The notes below the pieces were generated by a model. That model saw only the letters and a program-made list of their open reading frames with translations, made no database searches and had not been told where the DNA came from. Of a stretch of DNA of 64,000 bases, positions 1 through 10,800 are shown piece by piece; position 1 is the first letter of the stretch; the number at the start of each line of letters is the position of its first letter. Made by a program: the position numbers and the translations under genes. This DNA comes from JBFWMG01 sp050251715 (GTDB taxonomy: Bacteria > Desulfobacterota > Desulfovibrionia > Desulfovibrionales > Desulfovibrionaceae): positions 124,001 through 188,000 of the forward strand of contig JBFWMG010000002.1 in the NCBI GenBank assembly GCA_050251715.1, given 5' to 3'.

Positions 1-1496
1 GTGGGGAGACACATGAGAAAATCCAGCGATTTCAGCGCCATGCGTGATTGCTGTAGCCGGGTGATCATGGCCGCCACCGCGCCCAGTGGCGCCATGGACC
101 GGCCCGCCAGGATGTTACAGGCGATGAGGCCGCCCATGGTTAACTGGCCTTCGGTGATGCGGTACACGCCCCACACGATGATGGTCACGCTCACCAGTTG
201 CGCAGCGACCATGGAAAAGGTGATGGAGAAGTTGGCCAGGGTCTTGGCCCGCGCGTTGGAGGCCGCGTTCATACCGATGACGCTCTCCCACTTGTGCATG
301 AGCCTTCCTTCGCCGCCGCTGGTCTTCACGGTCTCCAAGCCGTTGAGGATCTCGATGAGCAGGGCGTTCTTCTGGGCCGATTCCTTGTATCCCTTTTCCA
401 CAACGCGTTGGAAGGGGTACTGCACCAGCAGGCCGACCAGGATGACGGCCGGGACCGCCATGGCGGGCACCCAGAACAGCGGGCCGCCGATAAAGCCGAT
501 GATGGCGACGAACAACAGCAAAAATGGCAAATCGATGAGCCCGAGCATCGTGGTGGAGCTAAAGAACTCGCGCAGGGATTCGAACTCGCGCAGATTGTTG
601 GCCATGGTCCCCGTGGAGTCGGGCTTGTTGTCCATCCGAATGCCCATGAGATGGCTCATCAGGCGGCTGGCGAGCACCACGTCGGCGTTGCGGCCCGCCG
701 TATCCACGAAATAGCTGCGCAGGTTGCGCAGCAGAAAGTCGAACAGGATGGCCGCCACGATGCCCACGGCCAGCACCCACAACGTCTCCGTGGCGTTGTT
801 AGGCACCACGCGGTCGTACACGTTCATGAAGAAGAGGGGCATGACAATAGTCAGCAGATTGATGACCACGCTGGACAGGCACACATGCCGGTAGATGGGC
901 CAGAAATGGGCGATGGTACCCCAGAACCATCGCTTGGCCTTGAGCAGCTTCAGGTCGTGGGCGCGGCGATCCAGGCCGTCGGGCAGCTTGGCGAAGATGG
1001 CGTAGCCCGCGTATTCCTTGCGTAGCGCATCCAGGGGCATTCCCACCGGTTTTTCGCCCACCTCGGGCAGTACCACCTGGGCGGTTTCATCGTCCACGGC
1101 AGTGAGCACGCAGGCGTTGGCGTTGTTCAGCAGCAGGATGCAGGGGAGTGTGAGCCGGGAAATGCGACCAAGGTCGGGCCTGTGCGCCAGCTTGGCGGAC
1201 GCCCCTTCGCGCCGGGCGGCGCGCACGGCCACGGCGGGTGGCACCCCACCCGCCGTGGACCGGGGAAGGCCCGAGGCGAACGCGGATACGGGCACTGGCT
1301 TGCCCAGCAGGGAAAACAGCAGTGACAGGCAGGAAAGGAGCGGCGACTCATAGTCCACGTCGCCAGACGCCACGCCTGTGTGCACGGCGGGGCCGGAAGG
1401 CGCAGGATCGGGACGCTGCTCAGGGGCGGTACGCGAGCCTGCGGCCTCACCGTCATCAACCGATGCGGGTCGCGCTTCGTGCTTCCAGTCCGACAT
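1..1496 (-). CDS. Type I secretion ABC transporter (LapB/LssB type), C-terminus cut by window edge
   Basis: Inner-membrane ATPase/permease that would export the RTX protein encoded upstream in the same direction. About 498 codons are visible, starting at the ATG at 1496 with GGAG a few bases upstream. Residues about 40-170 look like the degenerate peptidase C39-like domain of this family. Hydrophobic transmembrane segments lie near residues 205-260, 315-355 and 430-465, and the recognisable stretch ETVKTSGGEGRLMHKWE sits between them. The nucleotide-binding domain with its Walker motifs lies beyond the window edge and was not seen. It follows tolC by about 50 bases, so the two are probably cotranscribed. 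A membrane-fusion protein is expected next, outside the window. Family assignment is strong from the visible permease half; the substrate is inferred from neighbours. Confidence 0.9.
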   Translation of the reverse strand, partial: MSDWKHEARPASVDDGEAAGSRTAPEQRPDPAPSGPAVHTGVASGDVDYESPLLSCLSLLFSLLGKPVPVSAFASGLPRSTAGGVPPAVAVRAARREGASAKLAHRPDLGRISRLTLPCILLLNNANACVLTAVDDETAQVVLPEVGEKPVGMPLDALRKEYAGYAIFAKLPDGLDRRAHDLKLLKAKRWFWGTIAHFWPIYRHVCLSSVVINLLTIVMPLFFMNVYDRVVPNNATETLWVLAVGIVAAILFDFLLRNLRSYFVDTAGRNADVVLASRLMSHLMGIRMDNKPDSTGTMANNLREFESLREFFSSTTMLGLIDLPFLLLFVAIIGFIGGPLFWVPAMAVPAVILVGLLVQYPFQRVVEKGYKESAQKNALLIEILNGLETVKTSGGEGRLMHKWESVIGMNAASNARAKTLANFSITFSMVAAQLVSVTIIVWGVYRITEGQLTMGGLIACNILAGRSMAPLGAVAAMITRLQQSRMALKSLDFLMCLP

Positions 1497-1547
1497 GGTG
1501 CTCCGTGCCCTTGCAACCGGGCCGTCAGCGGCCGGTGTATCGTCGTG

Positions 1548-2873
1548 CTATTGATGGTCTTCGGGCGGCGCGTTCACGCCGAGGATGGAGAGCAGGCGGC
1601 CCTCCAGGGCCAGCAGTCGATAGCCCAGTATCACTTCGCTGGTCATGGCCGTGATATACCGCCCCTGGGTCACGAACAGTTCGTTCTCCGCGTCCAGCAT
1701 GTCCAGCAGGCTGCGCTGGCCGACCATGAACTGCTGTTCGTACATATCCCTGGTCTGGGTATTGTAGTCAATGGCCTGGGCGTACAGCCCTATGTTGTCG
1801 CCCTCGGTCCGGTAGTTGCTCCAGACCTCGCGCACGTTTTCGGCCAGGGAGTCCCTCAGGTCGCCGCGTTCCATCTTGGCGCGGTTCACGCGCGCCTTGG
1901 CCGCCTTGCGGTCCGCCGTGGTTGCGCCGCCGTTGTACAGGTTCCATGTGCCCACCACCATGACCGAGTGCGACCGGGCATAGCTGGTGGCGGAATCCAC
2001 GTGGTCCTTGAAACCGGATTCCAACTCCAGGTCCACGGCGGGGAAGAATCCGGCCTCGCGCAGGGTCACGGTCTTCTCGGCCTCGGCGATCTCCGCGTTC
2101 TTGAGCAGTAGCTTGGGATTGCGCTCCCAGGCTGTGGCGATGGCGGTGTCCACGTCGGCGGAAACGTCCGTGGGTGGCGTTTCGGCGCCATAGGCCATGG
2201 GCACTTGGCCGGTTAGCCGTTGGTAGGTGGCCATGGCCACCCACAGTCTGTTGCGCTCTGCGTTTCGCGTGGTTTGCGAGCGGGCGTAGCGCCCCTTGGC
2301 CTGCGTCACGTCGGCCAGGCTACCCGCGCCTTGGATTTGGTTGGCCTCAAGAGCCTTGGTTATTTCCAAGTGTTTATTCACGTTTTTTTCGGCCAGCGCC
2401 ACAAGTTCGCGCTGTCGATAGACGTCCATGTGCGCGGTAACGGCCTGGAGCGCGAGCGCGGCAGCGTTGTCCAGCAGCTTGCGGTCGGCGGCGTCCAGTC
2501 GCGCCTCCTCAACCTCCACGCGGCTCAGGGTCTTCTGGCCGTCGTACAGCCGTTGGGTGATGGTGGCCGTGGCCTGGGTGCGGCCGTGGGAATCGTACTC
2601 AGTGCCCGTGCTGCGTGTCGTGGCGTCGTTGTAGGTCTGGGCGCCAATCCCGGCGCGGAGGTCCAGGCTGGGATAGAATTCGCCTTCGGCGCTGTGCAGA
2701 TCCTGAGCCACGGCCTCGCGGTTGTGCCGCACAGATTTGAGCTGCGGACTGTACTGAAGGCAGTTTTCAACCGTTCTCTTGAGCGCGTCGGACGCCTCGC
2801 CGTACGCCTGTCCCGTCGCCACGAGCAGCAGAAGCATCACCAGCGGCACCATCTTCCTGGCCGAAAAAAACAT
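1548..2873 (-). CDS. TolC-family outer-membrane channel protein of the type I secretion system
   Basis: Predicted trimeric outer-membrane and periplasmic tunnel that completes the type I export route for the RTX adhesin. The chosen ATG at 2873 (441 residues) has GGAG about six bases upstream and opens directly into a signal peptide (MFFSARKMVPLVMLLLLVATG, cut after AYG). An upstream in-frame ATG at 2885 is possible but poorly spaced to any ribosome-binding site. The mature protein carries two outer-membrane efflux protein repeats with long helical stretches (for example DLHSAEGEFYPSLDLRAGIG and the mirrored EAGFFPAVDLELESGF), typical of AggA/TolC proteins. It sits between the RTX gene and the ABC transporter on one strand. 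The same order is known for the biofilm-related secretion locus of Desulfovibrio vulgaris. Confidence 0.93.
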   Translation of the reverse strand: MFFSARKMVPLVMLLLLVATGQAYGEASDALKRTVENCLQYSPQLKSVRHNREAVAQDLHSAEGEFYPSLDLRAGIGAQTYNDATTRSTGTEYDSHGRTQATATITQRLYDGQKTLSRVEVEEARLDAADRKLLDNAAALALQAVTAHMDVYRQRELVALAEKNVNKHLEITKALEANQIQGAGSLADVTQAKGRYARSQTTRNAERNRLWVAMATYQRLTGQVPMAYGAETPPTDVSADVDTAIATAWERNPKLLLKNAEIAEAEKTVTLREAGFFPAVDLELESGFKDHVDSATSYARSHSVMVVGTWNLYNGGATTADRKAAKARVNRAKMERGDLRDSLAENVREVWSNYRTEGDNIGLYAQAIDYNTQTRDMYEQQFMVGQRSLLDMLDAENELFVTQGRYITAMTSEVILGYRLLALEGRLLSILGVNAPPEDHQ

Positions 2874-2917
2874 CCTGTTCTCCATTTCGCTTGCCGCCGG
2901 GCGTTGCACATGACAAA

Positions 2918-2949
2918 GCGCCTCCGCGATGGACGGGAGGCGCCTTTTT
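2918..2949 (-). terminator. Bidirectional hairpin between RTX gene and tolC
   Basis: Arms GCGCCTCC (2918-2925) and GGAGGCGC (2936-2943) pair perfectly. They are flanked by AAA on one side and a run of T on the other, so the structure could act as an intrinsic terminator on either strand. It lies 15-20 bases after the RTX stop, so it probably reduces read-through into tolC. Confidence 0.7.
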
Positions 2950-2961
2950 GTCTTCACTCGT

Positions 2962-5900
2962 CTATTCCCTGCCCGCCACAAGCTGGTTGTGCAGAAGCAT
3001 GTCGTTGATGATGTCCGCGCTGCTCATCACGGCCCCACCATCATTCGCGGTCAGGTCCACGCCCTCCACCAGCACCTCGTGCTCCACGTTGCCGTCGCCG
3101 TTGGTGCTGATGCGGATAAGGGTGCTGCTGCCCGACTTGGAGAAGGACAGGTAATCGTCAAGGGTCTCGCCGCTGGAGCTATCCGCTGCGGTAAGTAGAT
3201 CCGAAAGGTCCAGCACGTCGCCCGGCGCGTCGCCCTCCGAGACTTGGAAGTCCTTGATAATGTCGCGGCTGCCGTCCGCTTCGGAGAAGCGGAAGATATC
3301 GGCCCCGTCGCCGCCGTAGAGCACGTCCGCGCCCGCACCGCCGTCCAGGATGTCGTTACCGTCCTGGCCGTAGAGGTAGTCGTTGCCGTCGCCACCGTGC
3401 AGTGCGTCGTTGCCGTCCTCGCCATACAGCCGATCTACGCCAGCGTCGCCAAAGAGCTCGTCGTCGTCAGTGCCGCCGTAAAGATAGTCGTTGCCGTCGC
3501 CGCCGTGCAGTGCGTCCGTGCCGGTCCCGCCGCTCAAGTAGTCGTTGCCGTCACCGGCGTTGAGCTCGTCGTCGCCGTCATTGCCGTACAGCCGGTCGTT
3601 GCCCGTGCCGCTGGAGAGCTTGTCGTTGCCCGTGCCGCCGTAGAGATAGTTGCTGCCATCCCCGGCATCCAGCACGTCGTCGCCGTCCTCGCCGTAAAGG
3701 CGGTCGTCGCCGCTGCCTGCGCTCAAGTCGTCCGCATCCGCGCCGCCGTACAGGTAGTTGTTGCCTTCGCCGCCATCCAGCACGTCCGCGCCCTCGCGGC
3801 CATAGATCCTGTCGTTGCCCGCGCCGCCCGTGACCTTGTCGTCACCCGTGCCCGCATCCACNNNNNNNNNNCATCCGCGCCGCCGTACAGGTAGTTGTTG
3901 CCTTCGCCGCCATCCAGCACGTCCGCGCCCTCGCGGCCATAGATCCTGTCGTTGCCCGCGCCGCCCGTGACCTTGTCGTCACCCGTGCCCGCATCCACCA
4001 CGGCGTCCACGACCGGCAGGCCGTCACCGCTCAGGTCCACCACGTCGTCGCCGCCATACGTCTTGAAATTCTCGATGCCGGAGACCTGGGCGCTGCTAAA
4101 ACTCCCGTCCAGGTCGATCACATCGTTGCCCTCGGACATGTGCAGATAGTCCACGCCGTCGCCGCCGTCATAGAGGTCGTTGCTGTACGTGGTGCCGTCC
4201 GCGTTCACGTCCTCGGCGGTGAAGTAGAGATTGTCGTTGCCGTCGCCGCCGTGCAGTGCGTCCGTGCCGGTCCCGGCGTACAGGTAGTCGTTGCCGTCGC
4301 CCGCGTTGAGCACGTCGTCGCCGTCGCCGCCGTAGAGCCGGTCGTTGCCCGCCCCGGCATTCAGCTCGTCGTTGCCCGCGTCGCCGCTCAGGTAGTCGTT
4401 GCCGTCGCCCGCGTTGAGCACGTCGCCACCGTCGCCGCCGTACAGGTAGTTGTTGCCGTCACCGGCGTTGAGCTCGTCGTCGCCGTCATTGCCGTACAGC
4501 CGGTCGTTGCCCGTGCCGCTGGAGAGCTTGTCGTTGCCCGTGCCGCCGTAGAGATAGTTGCTGCCATCCCCGGCATCCAGCACGTCGTCGCCGTCCTCGC
4601 CGTAAAGGCGGTCGTCGCCGCTGCCTGCGCTCAAGTCGTCCGCATCCGCGCCGCCGTACAGGTAGTTGTTGCCTTCGCCGCCATCCAGCACGTCCGCGCC
4701 CTCGCGGCCATAGATCCTGTCGTTGCCCGCGCCGCCCGTGACCTTGTCGTCACCCGTGCCCGCATCCACGATGATGCTGTCGCCGCCGCGCATGTCCACT
4801 ACGTCGTCGCCGTCGTAGGCCTTGATGTACTCGATGTTCGACACCCGCACGTTGCCGCTCTCGTCCGTCAGGGAGATGGCGTCGTCGCCCGAGGTCAAAT
4901 GCAGGTAGTCCGTGCCTTCGCCGCCGTCGAATACGTCGTTGCTGATGGAGTTGCCATCGCCGTCCGTGTCTTCGGCCTCGAAAAAGAGGTTGTCGTTGCC
5001 GTCGCCGCCCTGCAACTCGTCGCTGCCGGTACCGCCGTAGAGATAATCGGTGCCCGCGCCGCCCTGGACCAGGTCGTCGCCGTCGCCGCCGTACACGCGG
5101 TCCGTGCCCTCGCCCCCGTCGGCCGTGTCGTTCCCGGCCTCGCCGTAGAGGTAGTCGTTGCCAGCGCCGCCGGAAAGCTGGTCGTCGCCGGTGCCGCCGT
5201 ACAGCTTGTCCGCGCCCTGGTTGGACCAGATGACGTCGTTGCCCGCGTCGCCCTGGATGGTCACGTTGCCGTAGGTCAGTAGCGAACTGGACAGATCCAC
5301 CACATCGTCGCCGCCCCCGGCGCGGATGATCTCCACACCCACCAGGCGCGGTGCATCGGTGCCGGGCGTACTGCTGCTGTCATGCAGGAAGATGGCGTCG
5401 GCCTGGTCCGTGCCCTGCAGTACGTCGGTGCCGGAACCGCCGATGTAGACGGCGCCGGTGCGGTTGACGCCCTCAAGGTCCACGCTGTCGCTGGTGCCCG
5501 CGCCTGTGGGACTGTCTACGTCGTGGGCGGGCCACTGGCCACTCACGGAAAAATGCAGCACGTCGTTGCCCGCACCGCCGTCAAGCACGCCCTCGCCGCC
5601 TTCAAGTGACAGGTCGCCGTTGCCGGAACCGCCGGTGAAGCGCTCGTTGCCCGCCTTGTCCACCTGGAGCATTGCGAGATTGCCCACGGTGATGGAGCCC
5701 GAAGGGTAGGGCACGGTCAAGGTCCACGACCCGTCGTCGGCCACCTCGGTGGTGCCGAGTTCCTGGCCGTCGTACAGTACGGTTATGGCTGCGCCCGCCT
5801 CGCCCGTGCCTTCTATGACCGCCTCGCGCACGTCGCCCGTGACGATGCGCACGAGGCTGGCGATGCCTTCCACTTCAGGGGCCAAATCGTCAGAGACGTT

Positions 5901-7061
5901 CACGGTGATCACGGCCTGGTCGGTCAGGGTGCCGTCGGAGGCGCGCACCGTAAGCTCGAAGGACATGGCGCCGCCCGCCTCGTTCATGGCTTGGCCGCTG
6001 GTGATCAGCGCCCGTCCGGCGTCGGTCAACGCGATGGAGCCGTCGGCCGCATTCACGGTGAAGAGCGATGTGCCCGCATCGTCAACGGGACCGTTCAACA
6101 GGGCGTATGTGACAACAGCGCCCGCATCGGGGTCGGAAGCGTCCGCGTCCGCCACCACAGCGGGTATGACCGCGTTGCTGAACTCCCGCACCGAGGCGAG
6201 ATCAATGACCGGCGCGTCGTTGCCGTCCGCGACATCGATGGTCACCCGTAGCGTGGCCGAGCTGCCGTCCGTGGACGTTGCCAGTACGGTGACCGTGGGG
6301 TGGGGATTGGTCTCATGGTCGAGCAGGGAGGCATTGGCCACGCGGATGACGCCCGTGGCCGCATCGATGGTGAACGCACCGTGAAAATCGTCCTGCAGGG
6401 AGTAGGTCACGCGGTCCCGGGCGTCGGTGTCGCTGCCGTACGCCGTGAACCCCACCCGCGAGCCCTCGGCCGCGTTTTCCCCCACCGTATTGGCCGCGCC
6501 GTCGGCGTCGACCACTTCGGTCACCGTGTCGCGGTTGCGCGGGCCGGGCGTGTCGAAGCCGCCCATGCCGGGTCCGTTCTGACCCGGGGCGTCTGGGCCA
6601 CCAACGCCGCCTGCCATCTCCGCATCGCCGTCGCCAAACCCGCCGTCGCCAAACCCGCCGTTGTCAGAGCCTCCGGCTTGGCCGCCAGTGGGACCGGCCA
6701 AGTCGTCGTCATAGGTGCCGCCACCGCCGTCCGAACCGGGACCAGCTGACGTGGCAAAGGCCTGCTGGCCGTCATTGGGCTGGTCGATGCCCAAGCTCAT
6801 GAGCAACACGTCGCCCGCAAGCACTGTTCCGTTCGCCAGGGATATCTGGGGCGCCTGCCCCGTCGCGGCAAGCGCGACGAAATGCTGAAGGACGATGGTG
6901 CCGCCGTTTTCGAACGTGAGGACCAGATCATCCCCTTTCTGTTCGGCGGTGGTCTTGGAAAAATCGAAGAGAGCCTGCAGCTCGGCGTCCGCCTTTACGT
7001 CAACGACGACCGCCTTGCCGTCCCCCGGAGTCTGCAATGTAGTCAGGTGCTGATCGGCCAT
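2962..7061 (-). CDS. Giant RTX calcium-binding adhesin, type I secreted (interrupted by assembly gap)
   Basis: Secreted or surface-retained repeat protein, probably a biofilm adhesin. The N-terminal ~95 residues form a globular head, followed by a Gly/Asp-rich linker, cadherin-like units (about 185-395) and an Ig-like unit near 414-454 (IEGTGEAGAAITVLYDGQ). A long array of hemolysin-type nonapeptides (GGxGxDxLx) comes next. The last ~110 residues contain the ADIFRF...DIIKDFQ pattern of a type I secretion target signal. About 1,360 residues are visible, but ten Ns at 3862-3871 break the frame: codons left and right of the gap are in different frames, so the gap length is a placeholder. The ATG at 7061 is preceded by in-frame stops, which fixes the start. 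No good ribosome-binding site is adjacent; a GGGGGGAGG lies beyond a hairpin. Exporter genes follow downstream. Confidence 0.9.
3544..4769 (-). repeat. Long exact internal repeats of the RTX array
   Basis: The block 3544-3861 recurs without visible change at 4452-4769 (318 bases, offset 908). Its final 129 bases occur a third time at 3872-4000. Identity at synonymous positions means recent duplication or gene conversion rather than mere conservation of the calcium-binding motif. Confidence 0.85.
3862..3871. other. Assembly gap (10 Ns) inside RTX repeats
   Basis: Ten undetermined bases. The 129 bases on each side (3733-3861 and 3872-4000) are identical, so the assembler evidently could not resolve the repeat copy number. 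The real gene may be longer or shorter than shown. Confidence 0.98.
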
Positions 7062-7074
7062 GTGACATCATCAA

Positions 7075-7090
7075 GGCTGCGTTGGCAGCC
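7075..7090 (-). promoter_or_regulatory. Hairpin in the RTX leader; AT-rich candidate promoter further upstream
   Basis: GGCTGC and GCAGCC form a perfect stem with a four-base loop 14 bases before the RTX start. A strong purine stretch GGGGGGAGG lies just upstream of the stem, too far from the ATG unless the stem folds. Further upstream on the minus strand a TATAAT is readable at 7124-7129 within an AT-rich tract; no matching -35 box was found. Confidence 0.4.
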
Positions 7091-7172
7091 TCCCCCCTTG
7101 GATAACTTCAATAAAGAAAACCTATTATACTATAGCGCCCAGGCGCCTCCCCCACATTCTCACGCCAAGCCT

Positions 7173-7436
7173 CTATACTTGACGGTTATATTCTCGCATA
7201 TACTGTACATTTTTGCAAGCATAAGAGGCAAGAAAACATGCCTTGCCCCATTTGTCTGAACCCCGCACAAGGGCAGTGCTTGGCACGGACGTGTGCGGCC
7301 TGTTGCCCAGAGATCTGTGAGGTCTGAACGTCGTGTGCTCCCAGCTCCATTGTTCGATCGAGTACCGCGCCTCCTTCAGCGTCATGAAGGTCTTGCCGTT
7401 AAGCAGTTCGTCGCGCAACGTGCCGTTGAGATTCTT
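7173..7436 (-). pseudogene. IS3-family transposase (OrfB) C-terminal relic
   Basis: The reading frame encodes the C-terminal end of an integrase-core transposase: LNGTLRDELLNGKTF, then TLKEARYSIEQWSWEHTTFRPHRSLGNRP, matching the family pattern of an N-G-K/T-L-R-D-E core followed by a YNTxRPHSSLGYRPP tail. A stop codon precedes this segment at the 5' side and no DDE catalytic core, OrfA or terminal inverted repeats were found nearby, so only a remnant remains. The last ~25 codons (to 7173) are unrelated read-through. It lies between the RTX promoter region and the kinase gene, showing past insertion at this locus. There is no reason to expect an active product. Confidence 0.8.
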
Positions 7437-7809
7437 TTATGGCCGTTCTTCCTCAGGCTGCCCAGTTTGATGAATGGCATTTTCCACCGTTGTAGCGAAC
7501 AAATACCACCTTTTTGCAGACAAGAGAAGCCCAAAACCAGCAGCTGATTTGACGAAAGGGGGCTCTCCGTACAGGGACTGGTATTGGATGCGGCATGGAT
7601 GTACTTCACGGAACATGTGCTGGCTGCCGCATAAAGATGGATTTGCGGGGCTATCGCGTGTGTTCAGCCCGCCATGGGCGGCAGTGTGGAGAGAAGGCTA
7701 TACCAATGCGCATTATGAACGCAAATAGAGAGTCTTGATGGAAGAGGCCAATATCTATCGTATAGTGCTGGCCAACGCACTATCAAGACATCATTATGCG
7801 TAGCCCATG
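7437..7809. other. Intergenic region without a convincing gene
   Basis: Short open frames here show no recognisable family and their base composition is lower in GC than flanking genes. The only structure seen is a perfect stem (7762-7768 with 7777-7783, ATAGTGC/GCACTAT, 8-base loop) about 30 bases after the histidine kinase stop. It could be its transcript end, although no T-run follows. Confidence 0.5.
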
Positions 7810-10800
7810 CTATGGCATGGTAATCGTATCAAACGCCTCCAGCGCCGCGTCGAAGTCGTAATCTTCCAGCGCCGCCGCTATGTTTCTTATCTCCCGCTCA
7901 TATTTCCTGTGTCCAGGCATGGAACGCAGTTTCTCGATAACATTCAACGCCTTGATATCAGCCTCATCTATCATGGCCCGCAGTTCTTTGAGGCAGGCCA
8001 ACGTCTCGCCGTTCGTTGGTGCATCAGTCGGCATGTCACGTGGGCTCTCAACGGTGTTGTGCTCGAAAAGAGCGTCCAATGACGCACACACGTGCGAAAT
8101 TTCGTCCACTATTTCACGGAGTATCGGCTCGATGTCCTGTCCGGGAGCATGCCCCAGGAATATGCTTTCCAGAATCGTGGCCTTCTCCAGGATGGTATAC
8201 GCACCGATATTCGCCGCCACTCCCTTGAGGGTGTGCGCGCACCGCAAGGGCGCATCCTCATCCTGATCCTGCTGCGCGGCGCGAAAGAGTGCCGCGAAGT
8301 CTTTGTAGGTTTCGCGGAATTTGAGCAAAAGCCTGCGATAGAGGGCGACATTGCCCTCAACCGTATGCAGGCCCGCCGCGACTTCGATCCCGTGGATCTC
8401 CCCCAGCCCTGCCGGGTCATTTTTTCGGGGAGAGGGAGACAAGGGCACGGAAGGCCGTATCCACCTCCCCAAAACCATGAGCAGTTCCTCGATGCGGATG
8501 GGCTTCCCGATATGGTCGTTCATGCCGGCTTCAATCGCCTTCTCCCTGTCCCCGACCATGACGTTTGCCGTCAGGGCAATTATCGGAAGATCCTTGAACC
8601 GTTCCTGCTTGCGGATTTTCCTGGTCGCGGAGTACCCGTCCAGCACCGGCATCTGGCAGTCCATGAGCACGCCGTCGAAATCCTCCTCTTCCAGCATCCT
8701 GATGGCCTCCTGCCCATTCGAGGCCATTTTGCAGGCGATGCCATGGCTGGCAAGCAAGTCCGCCACCACATCCTGGTTGATCTCATTGTCCTCCGCCACC
8801 AAAAGCGTGGTGTTTGTCAGCTTCGCAGTGGTTTGCTGCAATTCGCCACGCCGAATCATGGTTCTGCTTTCCCTGCACACCTCGCCTTGCCGCGCTATCA
8901 TGATCGCGTCGAATAAGGTCGAAGGCATGATCGGCTTGCTGAGGACATCCACAATGGCCGGTGTGTCTTCGACTTCATGCTGCAGGGCCGTATGGCTGTA
9001 TGCCGACACCAGAATGACCATGGGCATGTGTTTGATGGCGGCATCGGCCTGCATGGTGCGTACGACCTCGACCCCGGTCATGCCCGGGAGATCCCAATCC
9101 AGTATCGCCAGGTCATAGGGGCGGTTCTCGTCCTGCATCTCGAGCAGGTGCAGCGCGGACTCGGACGAGTCCGCCAGGTCGACAGTGAATCCAAACCCAT
9201 GCAGCATCTCAAAGAATATGGTCCGCGCAGTGGCATTGTCGTCAACAACCAGAACATGCAGCGGGGTGCATTCCCTTACGCAGCCGCTTGCCCGCAGGTT
9301 TTGGGGCTGCCTTGCGAAGCGCGCGGTGAAATGAAAGGTGCTGCCCACGCCGGGCGTACTCTCCAGCCATATCTTGCCGCCCATCATCTCGGTCAATTTC
9401 TTTGAAATCGCCAACCCCAACCCGGCGCCGCCATATTTGCGGGTGATGGACGTGTCGGCCTGGCTGAAGTGCTGGAAGAGCTTTCCCTGCTGCGCCGTTG
9501 TCAGGCCGATTCCGGTATCGCGCACCGAGAAATGCAGGGTGACCTCCCCTTCGCTTTCCGCTGACACCCGGACCGACATGACGACTTCTCCCTCTGACGT
9601 GAATTTGATGGCGTTGTTGCCCAGATTGAGCAGCACCTGTCCCAACCGCAGCGGGTCGCCGACAAGCGCCGTGGGCAGGTCGCAGGGGAGATCGAACATC
9701 AGCTGGAGGCCCGCTTCCTGGGCCTTCACCCCCACCACGCTGGCAATGTTGTCGAAGACATCCTCCAGAAAGAAGTTGATCCGTTCCATGTCCAGCTTGC
9801 CAGCCTCGATCTTGGAAAAATCGAGAATGTCGTTCAGAAGGCCGAGGAGGTATTCGGCGGAGTTATGCACCTTTTCGATGTAGCGGCGTTGCTTCTCGTT
9901 GAGTTCGTTTTGCAGCGCCAAATAGGACAACCCTATGATCGCGTTCATCGGCGTTCGGATCTCATGCGACATGTTGGCCAGAAAATCCGATTTTGCCCTG
10001 GTCGCCTCTTCGGCCACGCTCTTGGCCTGGGCCAGTGCCGCCTCGGCGGCCTTTCGCATGGTGATGTCCTCCAGGATGCCGTCAATGGTTGCCAGCTGGC
10101 CTGCCGCATCAAAGACGGGGTGCTCGGAGACAAGCACCGACCGCAGGCCGCCATGGGCGTGCGTAAACTTCAATTCGAGCTCAAGGAAGGTCTTCCCGGA
10201 AGCCAGGATATCCCTGAAGGCCTCCATGCCACGCTCGACCTCGCCCGGTAGCCATGCGATGGCGTCCTGCCACCGTTGCCCTGTGACGTCATCGCGGTTC
10301 AGGCCAAAAACAGAGTTGAACCCCTCGCTGACGAACAGTATTTCGCCGTCCGGCTTGAAACTGAAAATGGTGAATCGGCCCCCCAGTTCATCCACAAGCC
10401 GTTGATACTTCGCCTGGCTTTCCCGTATGGCGGTTTCCATGGCCTTGCGGGCGGTGATGTCGATGACCCAGCCCAGGATGCCGTTCTTGTCTTCATAATC
10501 GTAATGGTACATGTTCATCATGACGTCGATAACGTGCCCGTCCTGATTGAACAGCTGCGTTTCGAAATTGGTGATCCTCCCTTCCTTGTCGAGAATATCC
10601 AGCATGTATCGCCGAATGGAGGGGTCGGCGTAGGCGGAAGTCACGTGTTTGCCAAGGTGCAAACCCATCTGGGCCATGCTCGTGTTGGCGAATTTTACGA
10701 CGCCGTCCACGGTGATGCCTACTCCAACCGGGCTTGTTTCCAGCAATTCCCGCAGGCGCTTTTGCTCCTTGGCAATGCCTTCCTCCATTTTTATCCGTTC

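Noticed and set aside
2962..5240. CRISPR-like periodic repeats
   Set aside because: The 27-base periodicity encodes GGxGxDxLx nonapeptides in frame; there are no unique spacers.
4140..5282. Long plus-strand open frame (380 codons) opposite the RTX gene
   Set aside because: It is the antisense shadow of the repetitive calcium-binding array; its Val/Ala-rich product is an artefact of GC-skewed codons.
7140..7260. Sigma-54 promoter upstream of the RTX gene
   Set aside because: The TTGGC-like sequence near 7165 lacks a GC pair at the -12 position with correct spacing.
7437..7809. Complete insertion sequence around the IS3 relic
   Set aside because: No terminal inverted repeats, OrfA or DDE core were found; only a C-terminal transposase fragment remains.
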